Assembly (NCBI RefSeq): GCF_963576545.1
Contig: NC_083637.1
Location: 21,014,507 to 21,078,506, forward strand
Direction: 5' to 3'
From: Limanda limanda
Taxonomy: Eukaryota; Chordata; Actinopteri; Pleuronectiformes; Pleuronectidae
Length of the DNA: 64,000 nucleotides
The notes under the pieces are model-generated. The model was not told where the DNA came from, did not search any database, and saw only the letters and a program-made list of their open reading frames with translations. Position numbers and translations under genes: made by a program. The first letter of the stretch is position 1. The number at the start of each line of letters is the position of its first letter. Shown piece by piece: positions 44,278-61,280 of this stretch.

Positions 44278-44291
44278 AATAAATAAATAAA
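44278..44291 (+). terminator. abca1 polyadenylation signals
   Basis: Three overlapping AATAAA hexamers occur in a row. They are the first strong cluster after the abca1 stop that precedes the next gene, whose ATG lies about 330 bases downstream. The duplicate at 50130-50143 keeps the same cluster. Confidence 0.7.
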
Positions 44292-44623
44292 AATTCATAC
44301 ATTTTGAACGATGACTCCTCTTATGATTATTTTATCTTTCACCTTTTGTACCCTGACTGAGATACAAAACACTACCATGGGCCTTTCAAATGTAAATTTG
44401 TAGCTACTGACTGAACAAAAGATATGTTTACCGTATGTTTGGGGGTGTGGGTGTTAATGTGTGCTGATGACTGTGAGTTTCTAGATTGTGCATGTGATTG
44501 TGTGACTAGTTTCACCTGCTGCGTTCCCACAAGAGTGTGCGCACACAAACACAGTTTTATTGCCAGTGAGAACACTGACACATTCAAAGGTTCCTTTCAC
44601 TCCTGAGTTATTCATCCACTAAC

Positions 44624-47233
<2,610 letters not shown>

Positions 47234-47336
47234 TCTGCACCGGAGGAGGCGTCACCAGGGACTCATCAGGATCTGATCATGTGTCCACTGTGGATCTTTG
47301 ACCTACCTGGATAGGTCATGATATTTGTCATGAGCA

Positions 47337-47342
47337 ATTAAA
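47337..47342 (+). terminator. Kazal copy 1 poly(A) signal (ATTAAA)
   Basis: ATTAAA about 100 bases after the stop is the best candidate; no AATAAA is closer. The same hexamer is kept in copy 2 despite divergence of the sequence just before it. Confidence 0.5.
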
Positions 47343-47586
47343 TATGATTAAGCAGTCTCTTCTTGTGATGTCTTTATTTGTTCTACATCAATAACTCACT
47401 CACTTTAGCATTCATTTTGAAGTCTGGGTTACGTATAGGAGTAAAACAGGTTTGTGACGGACTTGCGATCTGTCCAGGCTGGGATTAGCTCCGGTTCCCC
47501 TCTTAACAGAAAAGTTGTGAAGATAATGGATTAATTGACATATTGAGTAAAACAGATGCTAGAATTCAAATGAATTAATAATGAAT

Positions 47587-47590
<4 letters not shown>

Positions 47591-47639
<49 letters not shown>
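47591..47639. repeat. (TG)n tract at the junction of the two duplicated units
   Basis: 49 bases of pure TG lie exactly between the end of unit 1 and the start of unit 2. No TG tract follows the homologous end point of unit 2 (53391), so it belongs to the junction itself. Confidence 0.9.
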
Positions 47640-47641
<2 letters not shown>

Positions 47642-47747
47642 AAATGTTAGCATTAAACTCTCTTTTCTTTGAGAAGGTTTTAAATCTAAAACCTCCAGTA
47701 AATCTGTTTCTATAATGCAACTCTTTTTCCCCTCTGTGCTTGTCCAG

Positions 47748-49357
<1,610 letters not shown>

Positions 49358-49397
49358 TAGGAACCCTCACCACAGCCGTATCAAATAGACTTGCAAT

Positions 49398-49564
49398 CAG
49401 GGCCGGGTCTAGGCAGGGGCAAGAGGGGGCCTGGCCCCCTCAAATAAATGTTGTGCCCCCTCAAACTAAATCCCAATTTATAATAATAATAATATAATAA
49501 AGCACAATGCCCCCTCAAGATTTGTGGCTGCCCCCTCATACATGCCTGTCTAGACCCGGCCCTG
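49398..49564. mobile_element. hAT-like MITE with TTGCAAT target duplication
   Basis: The 167-base element has terminal inverted repeats starting CAGGGCCGGGTCTAG (15 bases perfect, about 20 with one mismatch) and a 7-base flanking direct repeat TTGCAAT (49391-49397 and 49565-49571). The homologous place in unit 1 has a single TTGCAAT and no insert. The CAGGG ends suggest a non-autonomous hAT element; hAT duplications are usually 8 bases, so 7 is slightly unusual or the first base has changed. It has no coding capacity. Confidence 0.88.
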
Positions 49565-50129
49565 TTGCAATACAAATACATCTAAAAAAATGTGGGTCCT
49601 TCTCTGACCCATAATGCATCATTCCACTACGTGTCATGGTAATCCATCCAGTGTCCATCCAGGGTGCTCTGTGTCGTATCAAAATCTTGGATGGGTGTTT
49701 CCCTTATCTCTGGGGTGTAATAACTATTGTTAGGTTTAACCCTGCAACCAATCCTGACAGTTTGCGCCTCAACAGACCAAACCCCTCTGTCAGATGTGGG
49801 TACTCTGTCGTTTGTCCGTAAGCTGCAAACACGCAAAGGTTAGGGATTTTGGAAATCAGACATTAGAAAAAACAGATTCTCTGCACTGGAAAACATATGA
49901 CAGCCACACCACTGTATTAAAGGATTTGTTCAAAACTTGAAGAATATGAAAAATTTCATGTGATCGAGGGGAAACGAGTGAATGGCAGACAGTGGTGAGA
50001 TAAGAAGAGGAAAACTGAACAGTGCTACGGTGGTGATTTTTCTCTTGTGCTCAATATTATCATTTGTTTACATTTTTAAGTATTAAGCGACAGTTTGAGT
50101 CTGTTACTCATTGTGCATAGTTACTCTTT

Positions 50130-50143
50130 AATAAATAAATAAA
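50130..50143 (+). terminator. Duplicated abca1 poly(A) signal cluster
   Basis: The AATAAATAAATAAA cluster of the abca1 3'UTR is retained in unit 2, upstream of Kazal copy 2. It could end any read-through transcript that includes exons 42'-47'. Confidence 0.6.
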
Positions 50144-50475
50144 AATTCAAACATTTTGAACGACGACTCCTCTTCTGATTATTTTATCTTTCACCTTTTG
50201 TACCCTGACTGAGATACAAAACACTACCATGGGCCTTTCAAATGGAAATTTGTAGCTACTGACTGAACAAAAGATATGTTTACCGTATGTTTGGGGGTGT
50301 GGGTGTTAATGTGTGCTGATGACTGTGAGTTTCTAGATTGTGCATGTGATTGTGTGACTAGTTTCACCTGCTGCGTTCCCACAAGAGTGTGCGCACACAA
50401 ACACAGTTTTATTGCCAGTGAGAACACTGACACATTCAAAGGTTCCTGTCACTCCTGAGTTATTCATCCACTAAC

Positions 50476-51651
50476 ATGACTGGAAGAGCTGTTTTCCTGG
50501 GACTCCTGCTTGTTTGTTTGGCTGCAGGTAACAAAAACTACATTTGAGGTTCTTTTTTGCCTTCTAGTTTGAAAGGTTATAGATTAAAATGTAAGTCTAT
50601 AGACAAACTTTGAGTTCGCTCTGTTCAGAGACCATAGAGTTAAACCTCACTGCGTCTATAAAAAGTATTAACGCTGGGTACAGTTCTAGTTTTTTGTACA
50701 GTATGCACTCATATACTCTATTTGTTTCTATATTTGCTGTGTATTAACATAAATGGATCAGAAATATCAATATTAGGAACCACAATAAAATATATCCAAG
50801 GTAGCATATGATGTTGACATGATACAACATCTTTTTCAACAACAATTACTTTTCATTCATGTCTACACATATGTTGTCAATGATATTTGTCAGTTATTTA
50901 TATACTGACCTGGACTCTATCATGGTTCATTATTTCTAGATTTATATATGAATAGAAATCATGTGCCTTTTTTCACAGATGCAGAGAAGACGTCAGGACT
51001 CATGAGAAAGGTGACAAGAATATTTATGTATATGTGTGTGTGTGTTTGTGTAATCATTTTTGTTACTGTTTTATGACCTTTACCATTGTAAACACTGATC
51101 TTGTCAGAACCCATGGACCTGGTTGACGTTAGTGGTAAGATGTGAACTGTGGTTAGGTTAAGTTCAGGGTTAGGCATGAATTGGTCATGGTTAAGGTTAA
51201 AGGGACAGTTAAAAAAATGTAAATTCACGAATTATCCACTCACCACTTTGCTGTTGTAGGGGTGGTTGAAGTGTTTTTGTCCAAAAAGCGCTTCTGGAGT
51301 TTCAGGGGTAAACAGTGTTTCAGCCAAATCCAATACAATTCAAATAACTGGTGACCAATTCGTAGAAAAAACTGGGAAAAAAACAGAAAATGCCTCCAAA
51401 ATGCTGCTGTGGTGTGATCCCAGTGCCAATAAGCCTGACATCCATTTAGTCTAAATGTCTGCTGTAATCCTCCTCCTCTGGATGCAAGTGGATAAGAGTA
51501 GACATTAAGCTAAAATCATGGTGTAAATGAAGCTGTTCTGAGTGGAACTTTCATTTTAAGGTTAGGTTAAAGTTAGGGATTAGGTTTTGCATTGGGCTGT
51601 CCACAACGAATGGAAGTCAAAGCAATGTCTTATCCAGGATAGCTGTGCAAA

Positions 51652-51682
<31 letters not shown>

Positions 51683-53036
51683 AAGACAAATATACAAAAA
51701 TATATCTTTATTGCTTTTATAGTGTTGGGAGAATTTCAGCCTTTAAAAACCTAAACCTCATAACTGACAGATATATGCAAATGTATTATTGCTGATATTC
51801 AGTTTTTGTTATTAATGTTGTTGTCACGTCATAATGGCTTATTTTCTGGCAGCCTTCGTGTCCTGGAATGGAGGAGATCATGGCGTGCCCTCTGAACCTT
51901 GCGCCTGTGTGTGGCAGCGACGGACACACTTATGCCAACGAGTGTACCCTGTGTGTCCAGAGACAGTGAGTACAACCCACAGCTGCTCCTCTCTCATGAC
52001 ATTTCCACAACACCAATCTTCTCTTTATGGAAGGGGAAAAGATCCTCCAGTCGCCATCTGGTGGTGAATTTATTTATACTTAACCATGACCACAACACAT
52101 CGCTGGAAGATTTCAAATGTAGCCTGTTTTTCATGATTCTGTTCATGGGGGATGAGCTAAAGGTCACTAATGTTTATTCAGAAACAACAGTCACAACTCT
52201 GGTGACCCAATAATATTCACAGGTGCCTGTTTTTTAATAAAGCAATCGATTTTAGAAGATCTTTATGGATTTTGTGTTTTCAGATCTTTTTCTCAAATAT
52301 CTTTTTCAAGTCAAAAAATGTCTCAGTCTTTGTCTCATTATTTTCAGTTTTAACCTAGTACCAGTGGCCTTTTACGAAAGAGTCTCAAGGAGTCAATGCT
52401 ACCAGCCCTGTGAAAGTACTGTTGGTTCACAGCTGTGCTTTATGCTAAGTGCTAACATGAATGGGCGCAATGACAAAACATCAGTGGGTTAGTTTAGCAC
52501 AGTATCATGCTCATAGTTCAGCTTTGACTTAAAACATTACTGTCTGATTTGAAATCATCTCTCAAAACTCACTTTTACCAACTTAACATAATTGATTTGA
52601 GCTCATCAACTATATATGTGATGTTATATATCCTTTTATTTTACCATTGTTTTATGTCACTTATGGTCTTTGATGTTTTGTTGTCTTGTTATTCCTTGGT
52701 ACAGCTTTGGGAAGCACTTTGTACTGTGAAAGGTATTAAATCAATAAAGTTATGATTAATGATTAGCCCTCAACACAAAGTTCAACTGAGTCCGAGGTCA
52801 TTAGTTTTGCAGGTATTTAATCACAAACCACAACATCAATCCAATGGGGATACATCATCTGGGAACTATGAATGTCTGTACAGTTTGGGCCAGTCAGTTA
52901 AGTAGATGTTGAGATTTCATTCAGGACTAAAGTGAACGCATACAACCAAATGAATCCCAGTGAAGTCATGTTTTACGATTCTCTTTGCAGAACAACCAGG
53001 ATGGAAATTTTGATCGTCAAGGAGGAGAGCTGCTGA
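50476..53036 (+). CDS. Kazal-type serine protease inhibitor, copy 2 (SPINK-like, P1 Leu)
   Basis: Four coding exons (50476-50527, 50979-51010, 51853-51965, 52991-53036) encode 80 residues with the same signal peptide, all six Kazal cysteines and the same splice phases as copy 1. The gene is intact. It differs from copy 1 at five residues: Arg42Leu, Asp43Asn, Phe44Leu, Asn53His and Gly69Arg. The first three are the P1, P1' and P2' positions of the inhibitory loop (CPLNL in place of CPRDF). Leu at P1 is known from Kazal domains that inhibit elastase- or chymotrypsin-like enzymes, so this copy probably has a different target. Exons 1 and 2 are identical between copies. The 0.8 kb of upstream sequence is also shared, so expression may be similar. 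Confidence 0.9.
51652..51680. repeat. (TG)n microsatellite in Kazal copy 2 intron 2
   Basis: The short allele of the TG tract that is 105 bases long in copy 1. Confidence 0.9.
52053..52064 (-). promoter_or_regulatory. CTCF-core-like motif, Kazal copy 2 intron 3
   Basis: The same minus-strand CCACCAGATGGC as in copy 1, unchanged, at the homologous intron position. Confidence 0.45.
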
Positions 53037-53155
53037 TCTGCACCGGAGGAGGCGTCACCAGGGACTCATCAGGATCTGATCATGTGTCCACTGTGGACCA
53101 CTTACATACCTGGATCCAAACTGTCCTAAAGATTTCCCTCTAATTGTCATGAGCA

Positions 53156-53161
53156 ATTAAA
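53156..53161 (+). terminator. Kazal copy 2 poly(A) signal (ATTAAA)
   Basis: ATTAAA lies about 120 bases after the stop codon, at the place homologous to that in copy 1. The sequence between stop and signal differs by an indel from copy 1. Confidence 0.5.
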
Positions 53162-53391
53162 TATGATTCAGCAGCCTCTTCTTGTGATGTCTATATTTGT
53201 TCTACATCAATAACTCACTCAATTTAGCAGTGTAAAACAGGTTTGTGACGGACTTGCGATCTGTCCAGCCTGGGATTAGCTCCGGCTCCCCTCTTAACAG
53301 AAAAGTTGTGAAGATAATGGATTAATCAACATATTGAGTAAAACAGAGGCTAGAATTCAAATAAATTAATAATGAATAAACAAAGCCAATA

Positions 53392-54006
<615 letters not shown>

Positions 54007-57000
54007 ATGGAAAAAGACCGTGTGGAACCCGAGTGAGTACAAACTGTATCAAGATACATGATGATGCTGGTCTGTATGTTACTGTTAGCTCGTTAAGTTA
54101 ATGTTTGAGATAAGCCTGAAGACAGGAAGAGCAAAACTGAACCTGCAGACTTAGAAGGAAGGATTAGCAAACAGAGCATTGCACACATAGACTTTGGGAA
54201 ATTGGACTATAAAAAGTTAATGATTTGCTGATCTCACAAACACTGTCTTATGTGCTGATGTCTGCCTTCCTTCAGTTATTATGTTTTGTGTTGTTAATTT
54301 TAGGCTTTGTCTGTTCCACTCAGGTCCATCTGGTCCTGTTCACTTAGAGTCAGGTTCATTTTGTCCCTCGATCACTTTAAGATATTCATACTGTCACTGC
54401 TTCTCCAGGATCTCCACAGTTCAGGTCTGTCAAAGTGGAATCTCTGTGGAACTCTTCCTGCACCTGTCACTCATACCTGCAGTAAGTCGTCCATCCATTG
54501 AATCTGCAACATGAACATAATCACATTGAAAGTGACTTCTCCCTGAAACTAACATTTTGTTGTGCTTCTTCATTTGGTTGTTTGTCGTGCACTCAGATGA
54601 ATGTCAAAGGGAGCCGAGAAGTATGCTGAGAATCAACATTTTGACTCAACCTGTAAATTATAGGATGTGGATGAACAGAATTACAATATGTAGCACTGCA
54701 ACAAAACACACAGAGAGTTTTTGGATCAAGCAGTGTCACTCATGATGCACACAGTGTTGTACATGAGACATATTTTTACAAGATGGCCCCTAGACTCAGC
54801 AGATCATCCTGCCACCTCTGTAATATACAGCACAAGTCAATGTATTTGTTCCAGTAGATTTGTTTATGTGTATTGATATGTGGTTTTGCAGGTGTTGATT
54901 GTAGCGGTGCTGTCATTCCTCCAGAAGAGAGCATACAGCCTGGCCATCGATGGCAGACTTCCCTTCCTGGGGGGACGTTTTGGCATCGTGGTGTAAGTCA
55001 GCAGCAACAACAATAAATCTGTGAAGAGGAAAAATGGACCCTAAGTCTTTGACAACCACCTCAGCAAAGTAGCTTTATGTTTATGAAATGCTGTCATTGT
55101 TCTCCCCCAGGCCTTTGGACACTATAGGCAGCCTCAGTAACCGTTGGTCCTATGGGTTTGCTTTTGGTGCAGTTTCCAGCAGCGTCCTGCTGCTCTTCTC
55201 TGAAAGTTACATCCCCTTCACCCTCCCACCCTGGGCTCGAGGTACTCCCTCTGTTCTCCATATACACACAACTTTAGCTTAAGTAAACAGTAGATGAAAT
55301 ACATTAACTGATGTGATGTTTGCTGACTGTTCCTCACAGCTCTTGTGTACCTGGTTGGAGCTTTAGAAGTGGGCATGGTGTATTTCCCTTTCTTTGCTTG
55401 TCTGTCCACGCCTTTCCGAACAGCTGGTGCTGTGCTGGGGATACTCTACTCTCTGTCCTGGTGAGTATTTAGCCTACTTATATATGTTATAGTGACACAC
55501 TAGTTACATGTATATCACCAAATGTGAAGTAATTCTGCAGGATGGCACTAAGACAGCCTCCATCAAGGCCCAAACCGTCCCCTTGTGAAACCATATTTAA
55601 ACTCAGTAGATCAAGACTGAGATTGATAAAAAAACAGACAAAAAATGCCTTTATCTCCTGCGATCTTAAAGAAAGGGGGAAAAAATCCAATCTCATGGAA
55701 AGATTTGTAGTAGTTTTTAACTGTGGACAAACAAACAAAAACACAAACCATCGAACAGGGCGAAAAATATTTAAAAAAGGTACACGTGGAAGACTTTATT
55801 CTACCATCCAAAAATAATACATGCCTTGTTTGTAGGATCATCGTCACAGTGTGGGACACGTTCACCTGTCCTGATGGCAAGGTAGGTGAGTACTGAACCT
55901 GTGCTTGTGGAAGCGTATTGTGCCGGCTGCAGTGTGTATCCTCACGAAAAAGCAATTGACTGGAAGACTTTGTGTGATTTTAAAGATTTTAGGTCCATAC
56001 CAGAAGGTGATCATCCAGTGGCCGTGCATCCTCTCCCTCATCTTCCTCTTGGGACGATTTATTTACATTCTGGTTAAAGGTGTTCGAATACGGCTGCAGT
56101 TTCAACGGGAGGTCGGTTTGACTCATGCGTGAAATCTCTGAAGGGATGTGTTGTGATTATAGATTATTTTTTCAAACTCTGTGTGAGAATGTTTGTGATG
56201 AATCTGCTGCCAGGACCCTGAGGAGCTGATTGGGCAACACCAGGTGCAGCATGTGAAGGGACTGCTGAGGAAAACACCAGCACACAGGTACAACACACAC
56301 TCATACATACGATGCTGCATTCAAGGGGGTTTCTTGTTGTCAGGTTTAAGGGTTACGGTTGTTTTCCGGTTATGAAATCCTCTATTTCAAGTTCTCACTA
56401 ATGAACTATTAGTTGTGAAACTCTTAATGCGAACAAAAACATAACATGAAAGATTTGACAAGATTTTCAGGCAATTTTTTTCTTTAAATTCACTATAGTT
56501 TAGAAATTACAATTCATATTTATAATATTTGATACGTATATTTTGTTATGTGGTGTTATAAGTATTTTTAAGAAGTCAATTTGAAATGTGTTATTCCATC
56601 AAGATAAAAATCTGTCTAATCATATCAATTTATTTATTTTTGTATATTACTGTTGTGTGGTAAAGCAGCTCAGTGCAGTCTGGCTTTAAAATCCAGTGAG
56701 ATATGTTCATGTGCTGCTGGTAAACTTCAGCATCCATACTTTTAGAGTTAGCTCCCTTACCGCATTGATATTGTGAGAGTCCGTGTTAGAAAGTTGTTAA
56801 GTTTAAAGGTGCTACTCCTGCAGCAGCTCTCGCAATATTTGTAGTTCCAGTGCGAGTATTCAGATGACACTTGAAAGCAGCTTGGATCTGTGTACACACA
56901 CCTACATATATACACCCACAGGGGTTTTGACCTTTTTGTGTTACAGTGAACCACTCAGCTGGTTCCAGAGGCGGGTGTATGAGTGGGACCCGCACTTCAA

Positions 57001-57797
57001 GTTCCCCAACAGGATCATTGGCACTTCCATTATATCCCTCATAGGCCTTTATACGGTATAGACAGCTCTTATTATTATGTGAAATCAAATATCTCAACTG
57101 TGGGCTTGGTTCAGAACATTTTACCCAAGTAAATAATCTGTGCATGTGCGTCAGGAACAGTTGTATTCATTTTCTTTTGTAATTTCTACAGATGACTATC
57201 GCAGACTACAGTCTCAGTAATGTGGCTTTTGGCCAAGTGGACAGGTGGAAGAACACATTGCAACAACTGGTTTCTTCTTGTAACCAGACTGAGGCTCTGG
57301 GAGCCATGATACCACAGCTGGAAGAATTCATTGACGTGGCTCGGAGTGAGTGAGTTGATCTGCACCCCCCATATAGTCTGGTGCTTTCATGGTCTGTGGA
57401 ATTAATGTGGGATCTGCCCTGCTTCCTTTATTCTTATTCCAATCATCATGCTACATATGATAGTCATCACTTCATGAAACACGTTCTAACTTCTTTGACT
57501 TTAACTTCTTTCTATATTTTCAGAGTCTTGGCTAGCTACCACCATCTTTGCTAGTGTCCACTCTGTTGGGTACACTTTCCATGTATTGGCATGTTACAGG
57601 TTAGAGATCCATAAAAAAATCCAAACTATAATGTTCAACCAAAACATATTATTGTTAAAAATATACAAAATTTTATGAGAATTTCTCTATATGTTTTACT
57701 GATGATACAGGAAACACTTGAAGAGACTGTGGAGAGGACAGAGGGGTTTTATTCCTGAGAAGTTTCACAAACCCAGTTCGGCTGTCAGCGTAGTAAG

Positions 57798-57828
<31 letters not shown>

Positions 57829-60274
57829 CACACACAAACACAAACCAGTTGTCCAAATATTTTAAATGCATTGTTGTTTGCATCTCTTTGTATTTTTTTT
57901 TCATATATTATGACAAATGTTTATTTCACACACTCGTTTGGGCAAAAGACCTAATAAATGCCAACAGAATTTTCTCATTGACTTTTACAGGCCTCAATTG
58001 CAAGATACTCTGGATGGCAAATCGCGTTTACACTGTGGGGTGAGCTTTTCATTACCCGAGACACCTGTATAACTATCATGTACAGCATGCTTCCAAAACA
58101 ACAAGAGCAGAAGCTGTGATCTACATTAGGAATTCCTTTATTCGGGTTTTGAGACCCAGCGCCATGTCTCTTTTTCTTGTTTCTACTTAGTGTCTGAACC
58201 CACAAAAGGAGGGAAAAGATGAATCTTTTCATTCTCTTTTTTTCTTTTGTCGTTAAATGTGTCACAAAAATTCAGCAAATTGGTCTTAAATATCACAGAG
58301 GCAGCTTCAAAATAAAATATTGCATTAGCCTCAATGATAATTCCATAAAGTGTAGATATGAGCGATCCCTCTTTACAAGAATATGCTAACATAATAATTA
58401 CACTAAATATAGTTGCTAATGTATGCGCCCACTGTATTTTCAAAATATGAAAAGTGATAAAACACAATATGAGATAACTGTGCATGACTCTCTTATGTCT
58501 CTTTTTTCCTTTTCTTTTTTTAGGCTATCTGATTGTCCATTTTGTCCACTTCCTGTTGGCCCTGCTCGTGGCCTATGTGCTGGTTATCCCTATACAGCAT
58601 GGGACACAACTGATTATGCTCACTAACCTGGGAATCATTGTGTAAGTGCTTTCCCTGTGGTTGTGAATATATGATTGGGTGGTTTGATTGAGAGAAAGAC
58701 ACTGTTACTGATAGATTTTTACTTTTTTCTCTGCTGTCTCTCAGTCTCACCATCGGTCTGGTAATCAGCCTGGTGATTCTCCAGATTGCTCTGGTGCAGA
58801 TCTTCTTCCTCCAGGACAAAATATCTCCGACAGATAAAGACAAACCTCTGGCGCTTAACAACAGGTGGGTTTATTAGTGGGCGCCATAAAAACATAAGAT
58901 GGACGCAACACTAAAACAAAATATTTCAGGTCTAAGGGCCTAGTTAAACATATCACAGGTCAAAGTTTGACTCCAGGCAAAGCACATACTGCAATATGGT
59001 ATAATAATAGTTTAGTATGTGTGATTGGGCCCTGATTCTGTGGGAGAAAGAAATTAAACTAAACCTATTTTCTTATATGCAAACATAAGTGTAAAGTGGC
59101 ATTAATGACAATGCGGAAGATCCCTTCAATAACCCTTTGTCAAATGCTATTAGAACAGTGTAAATCTGTATGGTGCAGTACTTTCCTCTCCTCCTCTTCT
59201 ACAGGAAGGCGTTCCACTGCTTCAACTACTTCTTCTTTTTCTACAACGTGGTGATGGGGATCAGCAACTGCATCATGAGGCTGCTGTGCAGCATCTTTGT
59301 AGGAACGTGGCTGGTGTCACGCATAGACCGAACCATCATGCCGAGAGGATATGAAAGCATGGATGCCGGTGAGATGAAATTCAATCCAACACATCTACAT
59401 AGTCTCTGAGATGCTCGCAAAACTTCATCCAGTAGATGTCAGTATTTCACAAAGCATTGTCATACTGTGTGTATCAAGACCAGGGCAATTAGTTAGGGTT
59501 GGCTTAGGAATATGACAGAGAAGCTTTATATAAAGCAGTCAGTGTATATACAATGCATTACTTTTGTATGTGTTTGTAGATTAGTGAGATGGTTAATCAA
59601 CAATCCATTCGATAAGCTATCGTTTCATTAATTAAGCATTTTCCTAAATTATCTAAGAAAAAAACAAAAAATATGATACATATATTTATCTTTTTCCCAA
59701 CATTCCAGGCTACAGTACTTGGATTGGGATGATCTTTGCTGACCACTATCATAACAATCCAGTCATGGTGTGTTTCTGTCAGCTGCTCGTCTCCAACAAG
59801 CTGGAGAGACACAAGGCTTCTGTTTACTCCACATTCAACAACATGCCATCTGGTCAGTGTGTTTGTGTGTGTGTGTGTAGCTATGACATGTAAAATCCAC
59901 TAAATAACTACTTTTTACCAAAATAGGGATTCCCTTTAAATGACCTTGCACTTATTGATATGTTTCGGAGGTATTCTTTTTATTTGTGCATTTCTTTCCT
60001 CATTATTTTTTATTTCCAATTTATTTTTGTAGAAACCCCCGTTAACAGTAAGGCCAGGAGGCGCTGGATGTTGTTTCACACTTTGCTGAGAAACCCTCAT
60101 CTGATCCTGCTCAGAAAGCAGCACCTCTCCTCATCCTCGTTGTTACGGACATCTTCTTCTCCCCAGGCAGACATGGTGGTGCGGGCTTGGGTCATGGCCT
60201 CACTCACGCAGACAAGCCATGTGGAGTCACAGTCCCTGCCAGAGGTCATAATCACTCCAGCAGTGGAATGTTGA
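54007..60274 (+). CDS. stra6l: STRA6-like retinol transporter (RBPR2 type), complete
   Basis: Exons: 54007-54032, 54409-54481, 54892-54992, 55111-55241, 55340-55460, 55836-55885, 55993-56111, 56214-56287, 56947-57055, 57192-57345, 57524-57599, 57711-57792, 57991-58039, 58524-58641, 58745-58864, 59205-59368, 59709-59852, 60033-60274. All phases agree (1,953 bases, 650 residues). An in-frame TGA at 53998-54000 supports the ATG. STRA6-family proteins are multi-pass membrane receptors that bind retinol-binding protein and take up vitamin A. Hydrophobic segments occur throughout, e.g. [36 protein letters not shown] and [16 protein letters not shown]. The late part matches STRA6 well: [19 protein letters not shown], then [21 protein letters not shown] (STRA6 ...YTLLHNPTLQVFRK). 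It fits STRA6L/RBPR2 better than STRA6 because of its short N-terminus; the assignment to the paralogue is inference. Confidence 0.88.
57798..57843. repeat. (CA)n microsatellite in stra6l intron 12
   Basis: A CA run with one G and one AA interruption begins five bases after the exon 12 end, i.e. directly after the donor site. Confidence 0.9.
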
Positions 60275-60895
60275 AGAACAATTTCCATTGATCCTTATTC
60301 ACAAAACGAAGGCTTGAAATCCAAGTTTGTACATGAGGCCTTTTGTGGTGGATCACCATGTCGCTGAGGGAGTAATGTGCTGCTTGTCGTCTCACAAGGC
60401 AAAGGCCAAGCCTGACAGTACAATCAGACTGATTTGACTTGGTTAATGTGATCAGAGGTAGATTTCATCTTTCTACTCATGTCATATAATGATAGTGTGA
60501 TAACCGGTACCAGAGATTAATGTATGCAGTTAAAAGATTTAAATATGTGTTCGCTTATACACGCTTTTATTTGTTCTTGTCTCTAGAGTTCAAAGGTCAG
60601 TTTATACCATAGACTAGAATCATCTGCTGGAAAAAAAACATTAAGTCAAATTTAAACTGTATTGTATATATATATTCAGAGGTAAATGTGAACCTTTGTA
60701 CATAATCACCATAACTTCTGTAACATCTGTTCTAGAAATGGACATGGAGGTACAGCTGGCCAATTCTTTGCTAATAGATTTTATTTGTATTATAATCAGC
60801 TGCATCACACAGATATTCTGCTTATCATTTGAGGTTTGTGCAATACAGATCTAACTGGATAGCTTCTGTTTGATAATAAAACTTTATGTGTAAGA
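60275..60895 (+). other. stra6l: stra6l 3'UTR
   Basis: The region runs from the stop to just after the AATAAA at 60875-60880. It is AT-rich with no other feature seen. Confidence 0.6.
60875..60880 (+). terminator. stra6l poly(A) signal
   Basis: AATAAA followed by a T/G-rich stretch ('actttatgtgtaag') 600 bases after the stop. The minus-strand gene stops 400 bases further on, so the two genes converge here. Confidence 0.65.
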
Positions 60896-61280
60896 CAACT
60901 GTAAGAAATTCACATTGCAAAGAGCTTTACCATATAAAACAGACTAGTCATAAAATCTGCAGGTATCAGGCCCGTGCTAACAAAAGAGAAAAACTAACTC
61001 TAAGAAAGCTTCTACTGTGCATTTGAAAGTTGAAAATGTGGATATAGGGAAATAAAAAATCTAATTGGTCAAAGTTGCATCATGTGACTGAAAATGGATT
61101 TGAAATCTTATTTTTTGCAGCTAGCTCACGCTTTCTACATTAAATGCACAATGCAGCTAAATTAGATATATAACATTCCTACGGTACTTGAAGAGTACAG
61201 CAATTGCCATCCAACAAAGATTTAAAGAAAAACATGTATTTTAGGCATTTACGTAACTCGTTACCTAAAACGTGACGCTC

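Larger units (their letters stand above)
41801..44310 (+). other. abca1: abca1 3'UTR
   Basis: The region runs from the abca1 stop to a cluster of overlapping AATAAA signals (44278-44291). The 2.5-kb length is in the range of mammalian ABCA1 3'UTRs, which are also long and heavily regulated. It carries paired miR-33 seed sites and AT-rich stretches. Only its last 0.5 kb (from about 43810) is present in the downstream duplicate, at about 49662-50160. Open frames on either strand here are chance. Confidence 0.75.

Noticed and set aside
50476..53036. Kazal copy 2 as a pseudogene
   Set aside because: All splice sites, the signal peptide, six cysteines and the stop are intact, so it is called a gene.
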